Source: Chloroflexota bacterium (lineage in GTDB: Bacteria; Chloroflexota; Dehalococcoidia; UBA2247; JAUWOP01). Taken from it: a stretch of 41,388 nucleotides of DNA. The notes beneath the pieces were generated by a model that was not told where the DNA came from, searched no databases, and saw nothing but the letters and a program-made list of their open reading frames with translations. A program made the position numbers and the translations under genes. The stretch covers positions 1 through 41,388 of the forward strand of contig JAUWOP010000007.1 in assembly GCA_030612045.1 (NCBI GenBank). Direction: 5' to 3'. Below, in pieces: positions 7,910 to 16,319 of this stretch; position 1 is the stretch's first letter, and each line of letters begins with the position of its first letter.

Positions 7910-9109
7910 ATGACATTGGACCTCGTTCGTGTAGTAGCCCAGATTGATAGCCTTGCTCATAATTTGAGAGCAGAGGAGAAGGTGCGCTACGAGCGCCTTC
8001 ATTCTGCCATGAGTCTGCTCTCATCATATGCATGTGAGACCGAGAAGCTAAGAGGGAAGATAGCTACCAGCAAGACAAGCTGGCTGATAGCCGAACCACA
8101 GGGAAAGCTAGACCAGTCCTGTCCTCCTTCACCCTGCCCCGACGATTTTACTGTCATTGCTACCGATGGTTCCCAAATAGATGTTGACCGTCACTACTCA
8201 GTAAGCTGCTACCTTATTAACATTGGAGCTGTTACGCTCCATTATGGGGGGAATCCCTATGCTTCTCTGGAGAGCACGCCTTTTCTTTACTTTGGTGAAG
8301 AATCCAATCTTGCTGACCCCAAAGGTATGTGGAAGCAAGCTATCAAAGGAGACCTCTTGGGAATAAAGCGCAGTGTAGATGAATGTCGTCACCTGACAGA
8401 GTTAGCACAGAGTTTACCATTAGGAACTCCTGCACTTGCCCTGCTGGATGGCTCTCTGGTTCTGTGGAGACTGGAAACTCAAGGTTATCCTGACTTTGTG
8501 AAGCAGAATTTACTGGAGGAAGGATTTCTCAGCTCTCTTGATAGCCTCAGTAAATTGAGTGAGCAGGGAAATCTTACAGTGGCAAGCTATATTAGCTCTC
8601 CCGGGAGTACCGAGGTGGTTAATATTCTGCGCCTCGCTCTTTGCCCCTATGAAATAGCCAACTGTGACCGCTATTGTTCAGGCAGAGACACGGTGAGGAA
8701 ATGCGAGGTGGTAGCAGGGATTCGTGACCGGGACTTATTTCAGCAACTTCTCTCTCCTGGTGAAAGGTCAGCGCTCTTTCTTACCCGCTCTAAAATTGTT
8801 AGAGAAAGTTACCGTGAACACCAGATACTATTCTTCTATCTTCGGCTGGAAGATGAGGTTGCCAGGGTGGAAATCCCTCGCTGGGTGGTGGACAATGGGC
8901 ATCTTGAGCTGACTCATGCTCTGATTCTGGACCAGTGCCATCGGGGTGAAGGCTATCCTGTAGCTTTGAGTGAAGCCCATGAGAAGGCAGTGGTAAGCTC
9001 TACTGACAAAGAGCAATTCTGGCATCTAGTAGAACTTGCTCTAAATCACTCTCATCTTCCCTTCACCACCTCAGCCAAGAGTCAGAGTAAGAGAACGAGA
9101 TGGGTATAG
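7910..9109 (+). CDS. nurA: NurA-domain DNA nuclease
   Basis: FTVIATDGSQIDVDRH N-terminal NurA motif, later RWVVDNGHLELTHALILDQCHRGEGYPVALSEAHEKAVV; directly upstream of a HerA helicase. Confidence 0.87.
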   Translation: MTLDLVRVVAQIDSLAHNLRAEEKVRYERLHSAMSLLSSYACETEKLRGKIATSKTSWLIAEPQGKLDQSCPPSPCPDDFTVIATDGSQIDVDRHYSVSCYLINIGAVTLHYGGNPYASLESTPFLYFGEESNLADPKGMWKQAIKGDLLGIKRSVDECRHLTELAQSLPLGTPALALLDGSLVLWRLETQGYPDFVKQNLLEEGFLSSLDSLSKLSEQGNLTVASYISSPGSTEVVNILRLALCPYEIANCDRYCSGRDTVRKCEVVAGIRDRDLFQQLLSPGERSALFLTRSKIVRESYREHQILFFYLRLEDEVARVEIPRWVVDNGHLELTHALILDQCHRGEGYPVALSEAHEKAVVSSTDKEQFWHLVELALNHSHLPFTTSAKSQSKRTRWV

Positions 9110-9708
9110 AAATGCCTCTCAAGGTAGCAGAAGTTATCGAAGCCAATACCACAGAGTTTACCGCTCAGTGTTATGAGCTTTACCAGGCTCCGCCATTTGG
9201 CAGTCTGGTAAAGACCTCTACCGCACCAGTGGAGATTTACGGAATCATATATAATACTACTACTGGCAGCATTGACCCCGGACGTCGTCCTCTTGCCAGG
9301 GGGAAGGAGGAGAGCAAAGAGGAGGACATCTATCGCATTCACCCTCAGTTTTCCTCTCTGTTTCGTACCGAGTGTAATGTTCTGGTGGTAGGATATAATG
9401 AAGAGGGCAGGATTCATCACTACCTGCCCCCTCATCCTGCTCACATCCACAGCTTTGTATATCAATGCTCCGATGAAGAGGTGTACCAGTTCAGCCAGTC
9501 ACTAGACTTCCTTAGCCTGATACTGGCATCCCAAGGCAAATCTCCTGTACCTGTAGAGGAACTCTTAGCTGCCTCCCTGCGTTATGCCAGTAGAACACAC
9601 CCTGAGAGAGGAGAGTTTCTCATCACTGCCGGCAGGGAACTGACACTGCTTCTAAGTAAAGAAGTAAACTGTCTTAGCACTATACTGAAAAGAATCCAGG
9701 GCGAGTAA
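9100..9708 (+). CDS. Stand-alone HAS-barrel-like protein between NurA and HerA
   Basis: KVAEVIEANTTEFTAQCYELYQAPPFGSLVKTS...IYGIIYNTTTGSIDPGRRPLARG; resembles HerA-ATP synthase barrel proteins of NurA/HerA loci. 10-nt overlap with nurA. Confidence 0.72.
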   Translation: MGIEMPLKVAEVIEANTTEFTAQCYELYQAPPFGSLVKTSTAPVEIYGIIYNTTTGSIDPGRRPLARGKEESKEEDIYRIHPQFSSLFRTECNVLVVGYNEEGRIHHYLPPHPAHIHSFVYQCSDEEVYQFSQSLDFLSLILASQGKSPVPVEELLAASLRYASRTHPERGEFLITAGRELTLLLSKEVNCLSTILKRIQGE

Positions 9709-9734
9709 GCTGACTGATGTCAGTCAGCTTACTC
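9703..9734. other. Perfect 15-bp stem / 2-nt loop hairpin spanning the stop codon before herA
   Basis: GAGTAAGCTGACTGA (9703-9717) tg TCAGTCAGCTTACTC (9720-9734); stop TAA at 9706-9708. Confidence 0.9.
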
Positions 9735-9754
9735 ATACTAAGGAGAGCCCGGCC

Positions 9755-11395
9755 GTGAATAAGAACATGCATTATGAAGAACAGGAAGACCTCCGACTTG
9801 GTATAGTTACTGGTGGGTCACTCACCAGAGGACTGGATGTCAAGCTAGATAATACTGACCTCATTGAGGATGTATCTGTGGGCACATATGTCACTATTGC
9901 AGGGGAGAGACATCACTTCCTGGGTATGATTACAGATATTAGCCTGGAAATGGTTGACCCGATGTTGAGTATAAACCCTCCCGACCTCTCCAACCCTTTT
10001 CTCTCCAGGGTACTGAACGGAACTATCATCTATGGGAAGCTCCATATTCTGCCCCAACTCACGCTGAGCGGTAGTGCTGCTAGCCTCCTGGAGGGTCCAC
10101 AGCAGGTCAAGACCATTCCCTCTCATTTTGCTATGGTGCGGCAGGCTAGCGAGCAAGATATAGCTCGTGCTTTTGGTGAGGAAGATGAGAAGCACATCTA
10201 CATCGGTAACCCTCTCGATATGGAGACTAAGGTTTGTCTGGATGTATCTCGACTGATAGAACGCAGCAATGGTATCTTTGGCAAAAGTGGCACCGGTAAG
10301 ACCTTCCTCACCCGGATACTTCTTGCCGAAATGGTGCAGCGAGGGAATGCAGTTAACCTTATCTTCGATATGCACAATGAATATGGTTGGATGAGTACCA
10401 GTGAGTCCGGTTATGAGGTGAAGGCTCTGAAACAGCTCTTCCCCTCTCGTGTAGCGGTATTTACCCTGGACGAGCAAAGTTCCAGCCGTCGTGGTGTCAG
10501 CACCGACTTCGTAGTAGAGATAGGCTATGATGAGATAGAGCCTGAGGATATTAGCATACTCCAGGAGACCCTCAACATTACTGATAAGGGTATCGAGCTG
10601 GTATATGAACTCCACGAGCACTATGGCAAGAAGTGGCTGGATAGGTTTCTATCTCAAAGTGTTCAGGAAACCCAAGAAGAGCTGGAACAACGGATAGAGG
10701 TTCATCGTGGCACACTACAGGCACTCCGCCGCAGCCTTAGCCAGCTTAAACGGCTTCACTTTTTAGTGTCTGAAGCCAGGCAAAATTCTGTAGCCTCTCT
10801 TCTTGCATATCTCAACCGTAAGATGAATGTGGTGCTGGAGTTTGGCAGGTATCGCGACAATATTCTCGCCTATGTTCTGGTGGCTAATATGCTCACCCGC
10901 CGTATCCACGATAGCTATGTGAGGAGGAAGGAGCAGGCAATGGGAGAGAGTGCGGATGAGCCGGTACCACTCATCATTACCATCGAGGAAGCACACAAGT
11001 TTCTTAATTCCAGCGTAGCTTCTCAAACTATCTTTGGTACTATTGCACGGGAGATGCGTAAGTATAATGTCACCCTTCTGGTCATTGACCAGCGCCCCGG
11101 CAGTATTGATGAGGAGGTAATGTCTCAGATTGGTACCAAGATGAGTTGTCTGCTGGATAATGAGAAGGATATTGACAGTGTGCTCACAGGGATACATGGG
11201 AAGAGTGACCTCAAGGTAGTACTCTCCAGACTGGAGACCAAGCAACAGGCACTCATCTTCGGACATGCTGTGCCCATGCCAATAGTGGTAAGGGTAAAGA
11301 CCTATGGCACACCAGACTCATACGAACACTATGGCTCCATTACCCCCACCAGGGCAAAGCTAGAGACAGAAGATATAGATGATTTATGGGGATAG
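9755..11395 (+). CDS. herA: HerA-type DNA translocase/helicase (DUF87)
   Basis: Walker A GIFGKSGTGKTFLTR, Walker B PLIITIEEAHKFLN, TIAREMRKYNVTLLVIDQRPGSIDEEVMSQIGTK. GTG start. Confidence 0.93.
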   Translation: MNKNMHYEEQEDLRLGIVTGGSLTRGLDVKLDNTDLIEDVSVGTYVTIAGERHHFLGMITDISLEMVDPMLSINPPDLSNPFLSRVLNGTIIYGKLHILPQLTLSGSAASLLEGPQQVKTIPSHFAMVRQASEQDIARAFGEEDEKHIYIGNPLDMETKVCLDVSRLIERSNGIFGKSGTGKTFLTRILLAEMVQRGNAVNLIFDMHNEYGWMSTSESGYEVKALKQLFPSRVAVFTLDEQSSSRRGVSTDFVVEIGYDEIEPEDISILQETLNITDKGIELVYELHEHYGKKWLDRFLSQSVQETQEELEQRIEVHRGTLQALRRSLSQLKRLHFLVSEARQNSVASLLAYLNRKMNVVLEFGRYRDNILAYVLVANMLTRRIHDSYVRRKEQAMGESADEPVPLIITIEEAHKFLNSSVASQTIFGTIAREMRKYNVTLLVIDQRPGSIDEEVMSQIGTKMSCLLDNEKDIDSVLTGIHGKSDLKVVLSRLETKQQALIFGHAVPMPIVVRVKTYGTPDSYEHYGSITPTRAKLETEDIDDLWG

Positions 11396-11444
11396 TGAAG
11401 ATGGTTAGTTCAATGAGCTCAGACTGGCTACAACAGGTGAGATT

Positions 11445-11927
11445 ATGAATCAAATAATAATGTATCCAATCGGGATAATCCATTCACCCTACAAAGAGAG
11501 CAAGGATATTCCCATCCAGGGAACTTTCAAAAGTGAAGTAGAAGCTTGGCTTGAACTAAAAGATAAATATGCCAATGGCTTAAAGAACCTGGATGAGTTT
11601 AGCCATGCCATAATAATATACTATTTCCATAAATCTCAGAGAGAGGAAATTGAGGGGAAACCATTTCTTGAACAAAATAAACATGGGATATTTGCTATAA
11701 GAAGTCCTAACCGTCCCAATCATATAGGGTTTTCTGTTGTAAAAATCAAGAGCATAGAGGGAAACAAAATGCATTTTACAGAAGTAGATATCTTAGATGG
11801 GACACCTCTTCTTGATATTAAACCTTATGTCAAGTATTTTGATAGTAGGAACAATGTTATTTCTGGTTGGGTAGATAAGCACTTCAAGAATGGAAATATC
11901 CCAGATGAGACCATTATAAAAGTGTAA
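11445..11927 (+). CDS. TrmO/TsaA-like tRNA m6t6A methyltransferase family protein
   Basis: MYPIGIIHSPYKESKDIPIQG, GIFAIRSPNRPNHIGFSVVKI, DILDGTPLLDIKPYVKYFD. Confidence 0.9.
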   Translation: MNQIIMYPIGIIHSPYKESKDIPIQGTFKSEVEAWLELKDKYANGLKNLDEFSHAIIIYYFHKSQREEIEGKPFLEQNKHGIFAIRSPNRPNHIGFSVVKIKSIEGNKMHFTEVDILDGTPLLDIKPYVKYFDSRNNVISGWVDKHFKNGNIPDETIIKV

Positions 11928-11974
11928 GCAGGAATACCGATTTTGTGGTTAACTGCAATTAGGAGGTGGGGTAG

Positions 11975-12820
11975 ATGAATATCCGACTTACTACACTGAG
12001 TGAGAACACAGCGTCGAGAATGGGTCTTCTGGGGGAGTGGGGGCTGAGTATCCTCGTAGAGGTAGAAGACCTCAGTATCTTGCTGGATACCGGGCAGACT
12101 ATATCTGCGGCGCATAATGCCACTGCTATGGGGATAGACCTGTCTCAGATTGATAAGATTGTGCTCAGCCATGGTCATGTTGACCATACTGGAGGTCTTA
12201 AGCAGGTACTCTCAGGTATTGGGCATGAGGTAGAGGTCATTGCTCATCCTGATATATGGGCTCCCAAGTATGCTAGCTCACGCACAGGAGAAGAGACGCG
12301 ATATAACTATATTGGCATCCCTTTCCAGCGTAAAGAGATGGAAGAGCTAGGAGCAAAGTTCCATCTAACCACGGAGCCGACATGGCTCTCTGAAAAGGTA
12401 GTAACCAGTGGTGAAGTCCCTATGACTACATCCTATGAAGCAGTTGATGACCCTCGCCTCGTAGTTAAGGAAAATCGGGAGTATAGACCAGACCCTATTC
12501 GTGATGACCAGGCTTTATTCGTAGTAACCGAACTGGGGTTAGTCGTGATTGCTGGTTGTGCTCATCGAGGCATCATCAATACCATAGAGCATGCCCAGAG
12601 GCTGACAGGAGTAGAATCAGTATTTGCCATAGTTGGTGGCACTCACCTTGGTAATGCTTCTGTAGAACGGGTGGATTTGACTATTGCTGCACTGCTGGAG
12701 AAGGATGTGCAGCATGTGGGTGTATCCCACTGCACAGGATTGCCGGCCGCAGCCAGGATGGCAGGAGTATTAGAGGAAAGGTTCTTCTTCAATAACGCTG
12801 GCACAGTCATTATATGGTAA
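11975..12820 (+). CDS. MBL-fold metallohydrolase
   Basis: ILLDTGQT..., VLSHGHVDHTGG metal-binding motif, later VIAGCAHRGIINTIEHA and VSHCTG. Confidence 0.9.
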   Translation: MNIRLTTLSENTASRMGLLGEWGLSILVEVEDLSILLDTGQTISAAHNATAMGIDLSQIDKIVLSHGHVDHTGGLKQVLSGIGHEVEVIAHPDIWAPKYASSRTGEETRYNYIGIPFQRKEMEELGAKFHLTTEPTWLSEKVVTSGEVPMTTSYEAVDDPRLVVKENREYRPDPIRDDQALFVVTELGLVVIAGCAHRGIINTIEHAQRLTGVESVFAIVGGTHLGNASVERVDLTIAALLEKDVQHVGVSHCTGLPAAARMAGVLEERFFFNNAGTVIIW

Positions 12821-12858
12821 GCTTCAGCTCTCAGAACATGTTAGGAGGAGGCATTCTT

Positions 12859-14316
12859 ATGGCGCCACAAGAGGATTTAGATGCCAAGTTGGAACAGATA
12901 ATGAACGAACTTAGAAAAATGCAAGCAGAGGGTGATGCAGCTACAGGGGGAACGCGGCAAGCCCTAGCACTTTGCCTTACCGATATATATTATAAGACAA
13001 AACCCCAGAATTACCTCCGTTACAACACCATTAAGAGTTATAAGTTAGGAGACCCTGTGCCTCCTGCCCTAGAATATATTAAGCGATTCTGTTCGAGTAA
13101 GAATCGCAGATATTTGATTGCAGATGCTGAAATTCTACAACTATTCCACAATGAGGGCTTAGAACCACCTTCATTTCTTGAAGCAGGCTCGTATAGGGAG
13201 CTTGCATTTGAACCAGAGCAGGTTAGGGTAGGCATTGTTGCTTCAGGAGGAGTTGCACCTGGCCTAAACACTGTTGTTCACAATATCGTGAGCCGCCACG
13301 AGGGGTATGTTACGCCTGATAGTAGAGTGAAGCCTACTATCTTGGGAGTAAGAGGAGGATTCAAGGGATTACACGAGGGCAAATACAAAGAGCTTACTTC
13401 TAAAGATACTGCTGACTGGGTTCATCTCGGAGGTTGTGAACTGGGGGTAGGGCGCGATAGGGAGATGAAAAATAATCCCGGTTATATTGAGGAAATTGTA
13501 ACCCGGCTATATCTTGATAAAATCGATATGCTCTATGTTATTGGGGGAGATGGTTCGATGACAGGCGCACATAAGGTGGCAGAGCAAATCAAAGAAAAAG
13601 GTTACAAAATATCCGTAGTTGGTATACCGAAGACTATGGACAATGATGTGCTGTGGTGCGAGGAAACCTTTGGATTTGATACCACCATTAATGAAGCTGC
13701 CCGGATGATCAGAGCTCTGCATGAGGATGTAAAGGCCACCGGGAGACTCGGTATTATTCAACTCTTTGGTGCAGAGGCTGGATTCGTAGCCGAATTTGCT
13801 GCACTCGCTTCTGGGGAATGTGATGCCTTTTTAATTCCTGAAATGTTCCAGGATGATGAGCTCCCCAGAAAAGCTATAGAGAGAAAAGTTAATCAAGTTG
13901 TCGAGCAAATTATAATGCAGGGTGAAGAACCACCACATGGTATTATCGTAGTTGCAGAGGGAGTAAAGCCCGATAGAAGTCAAGACAGAGACCAGTCTCT
14001 CGCAGAAATAGTTAATATGGCACAGAAAGCACTGAAACAATATCCAAGAATTAAGCTTACTGTAATAACAAATCAGCCGCGCCATTTAATCAGGGCAATT
14101 CCTCCTACCTCCACAGATCAGATTCTCTGCCGAAGACTTGCATCTCTAGCGGTAGATTGTGCACTTGCAGGATACCATGATATTATGATAAGCCAGCTAT
14201 TAAGAGAATATGTAATGGTCCCACTCGCGCTAGTAGTGGACCTCCCTGTGAAAAAACGGCTGCCAGTTCATGAGATGTTGTTTGGAATGGCAATGGCTTC
14301 ACAAGCTGGTATATAA
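12859..14316 (+). CDS. 6-phosphofructokinase family protein, plant/trypanosome-like type, with about 100-aa N-terminal extension
   Basis: IVASGGVAPGLNTVVHNIV, VIGGDGSMTGAHKVAEQI, GIPKTMDNDVLWCEETFGFDTTINEA, FLIPE. ATG at 12859 after taggaggaggc SD; ORF track start is 12814. Confidence 0.9.
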   Translation: MAPQEDLDAKLEQIMNELRKMQAEGDAATGGTRQALALCLTDIYYKTKPQNYLRYNTIKSYKLGDPVPPALEYIKRFCSSKNRRYLIADAEILQLFHNEGLEPPSFLEAGSYRELAFEPEQVRVGIVASGGVAPGLNTVVHNIVSRHEGYVTPDSRVKPTILGVRGGFKGLHEGKYKELTSKDTADWVHLGGCELGVGRDREMKNNPGYIEEIVTRLYLDKIDMLYVIGGDGSMTGAHKVAEQIKEKGYKISVVGIPKTMDNDVLWCEETFGFDTTINEAARMIRALHEDVKATGRLGIIQLFGAEAGFVAEFAALASGECDAFLIPEMFQDDELPRKAIERKVNQVVEQIIMQGEEPPHGIIVVAEGVKPDRSQDRDQSLAEIVNMAQKALKQYPRIKLTVITNQPRHLIRAIPPTSTDQILCRRLASLAVDCALAGYHDIMISQLLREYVMVPLALVVDLPVKKRLPVHEMLFGMAMASQAGI

Positions 14317-14354
14317 CCAGCAGACGGCAACAGGTTACTGACTAATGTTTAAGC

Positions 14355-14430
14355 ATGGCACCAGTGTACTCGTTCCGCTCTCATCTCTTTTCCAGGTGTT
14401 CACCTATTTATTCTGAACGGTGCCATTTTT
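14355..14430 (+). terminator. Putative terminator or structured 3' region downstream of the PFK gene
   Basis: ATGGCACC (14355-14362) pairs with GGTGCCAT (14419-14426), followed by a T run; internal AGGTG-tt-CACCT hairpin at 14394-14405. Confidence 0.4.
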
Positions 14431-14530
14431 ACCAATGCTAGTTATGTTAGCTAAAATTCAGTAGTCCAGCCTCTGGACAGGGTGGTACTTCAGTCTATTC
14501 TAAGTATTTGGGTAAGATACTATATGTCTG

Positions 14531-15709
14531 GTGAAGGGAAGGTTAAGGTTAGAGATGGTGGAGGCGTTGAGTCGTAGTGCGTGGCCAAACATTCCTCCTC
14601 GTACTAAGGAAGACAAAGAGGAATTCCTCGATATTACCAGGCGCAAATTTCAAAAAATGGCAAAAGAGGCGAGTCCCCTGGAATGTTGGTATAGCGTTAC
14701 TGAGAGATGTAACTTACACTGCAAAGTTTGCTTTTCCAACTCTGGCAAACCCTGGGAAGATGAGCTGACTACCACGGAAGCTCATCGGCTTCTCGATAAC
14801 ATTGCTCAGGCGGGCACCCGGACGATAGTCTTCGGCGGTGGGGAGCCAACATTAAGGGAAGACCTACTAGACCTGGCGTGCTATGCAGCCCAATGGAAAC
14901 AGATGGCTGTTGCCGTAAATACTAATGGGCTATTACTTGACCGTAAATATGTGGCGGCATTGGCACAGGCTGGGGTTATGCAAGTAAGGATTAGTGTTGA
15001 TGGATTACAGCAGAGTCATGAGTGGAATCGAGGAAGGGGTACTTTTGAGAGGGCTATCCAAGCGATTAAGAATTGTGTAGCTGAGGGTATCCCTAGTGTG
15101 GTCATGGCATCTATTATTTGTCAGTTGAATCATAAGGAAGTCCCCGAACTTGTAAAGCTAGCTTTGGGGTTAGGTGCTAGCAGCGTCATAATGCCGCTTA
15201 TCCCCGAGGGAAGGGGTAAACCCTTTGAGTACCTCACTTTGACTAAGGAGCAGACCCGAGATTGGCAGAGGTATCTGTTTAAACAGCAAAAGGCCTACGG
15301 GGTAAATAAAATTCAGTTTCAGCAGTTTTGCATGATCTCAGAAGACCGATTTGCTCTGGAGGTAGCTGCTAATCCTGACAGAATTGGCACCCATGTTGAT
15401 ACCCCTATAGGGCATGCTGACGGCATGTATCAATATGCCATAAGCGCTAATGGTAAGGTATACCTGGTAGGTACATTCACCCCTGAGCTTTTTTTATGTG
15501 ATTTGAGAGAACAGCGGCTAAGCGAGGTGTGGCACAACTCTGAGTTGATTAACCTTTTACAGGACAGGGATAAATTGGAAGGTAAGTGTGGTAGATGCGA
15601 ATACCGCTTTGTCTGTGGAGGGTCCAGGAGAAGGGCTTTTCTTTATACTGCAGATGTTATGGCAGAGGACCCCAAGTGCTGGTACGAACCAACTGAGGAA
15701 GCTGAATAG
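14531..15709 (+). CDS. Radical SAM/SPASM-like protein, copy A
   Basis: CNLHCKVC (CxxxCxxC), FGGGEPTLREDL, C-terminal KCGRCEYRFVCGGSRRRAF...DPKCW. GTG start. Confidence 0.9.
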   Translation: MKGRLRLEMVEALSRSAWPNIPPRTKEDKEEFLDITRRKFQKMAKEASPLECWYSVTERCNLHCKVCFSNSGKPWEDELTTTEAHRLLDNIAQAGTRTIVFGGGEPTLREDLLDLACYAAQWKQMAVAVNTNGLLLDRKYVAALAQAGVMQVRISVDGLQQSHEWNRGRGTFERAIQAIKNCVAEGIPSVVMASIICQLNHKEVPELVKLALGLGASSVIMPLIPEGRGKPFEYLTLTKEQTRDWQRYLFKQQKAYGVNKIQFQQFCMISEDRFALEVAANPDRIGTHVDTPIGHADGMYQYAISANGKVYLVGTFTPELFLCDLREQRLSEVWHNSELINLLQDRDKLEGKCGRCEYRFVCGGSRRRAFLYTADVMAEDPKCWYEPTEEAE

Positions 15710-16178
15710 AAGTTGCCCTGGCACTTACCGTGATGCCGCTACAGTGCTTATGGTTATCAGGGTCACTTGCAGTGTCTTTCCTTTCTAGGGAGGTGAAAAA
15801 ATGATTCGGGAACTGTCCCGTGTATTAAATGCGATCGTGCTCCGCAGCAATGGGCAGGCAAGGAGCAATGTTTTATGGGGGTTTACTGTGATGATGGACA
15901 GAGTGATGAGGTGTGGCAGTTTCTCGCTAACTTTGGGGTGAAGGAGAAAAAGTGGGTGTACGAGAGAGACCTGATACAGAAATGGATGCCCAGTGGAGTA
16001 TTCATGGAGAGATGGATTACTGCCCACGGACTGAAGGACACGGAGGCAGGGAAACTTAGGGAAGAAGCTCGCTGCAAATACTAGGCAGCATTTTTGACAG
16101 ACCAGATGATATCTGCCTTGGCTGGCCACAGCTTGATGTTAATCTCGTGGAGGAATAGCTGCAAAACATCGTGTGATT

Positions 16179-16242
16179 CACCCTGACCCTTTCCCATTGA
16201 GGGGGAGGGATTTTTATACAAAGTTATGCAGAGGGCTATAAT
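16179..16242. repeat. Dispersed terminator-like intergenic repeat, copy 1
   Basis: ccctttcccattgagggggagggatttttatacaaagttatgcagagggctata; related to the copy at about 38084-38137. Confidence 0.65.
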
Positions 16243-16319
16243 ATCTTATTCTCCTTCATTTTCTCAGAGTTCTCTGTGAACTCTGTGACTATCAATTGCC
16301 AGTTGAGTAGTTACGTCTG

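Noticed and set aside
7820-8033. Two overlapping short minus ORFs at the nurA start
   Set aside because: Antisense to nurA N-terminus; no SD or conserved motif.
9845-11266. Long minus-strand ORFs (9845-10621, 258 aa; 10763-11266, 167 aa) opposite herA
   Set aside because: Fully antisense to a strongly motif-supported HerA gene; no recognisable domains; typical shadow ORFs.
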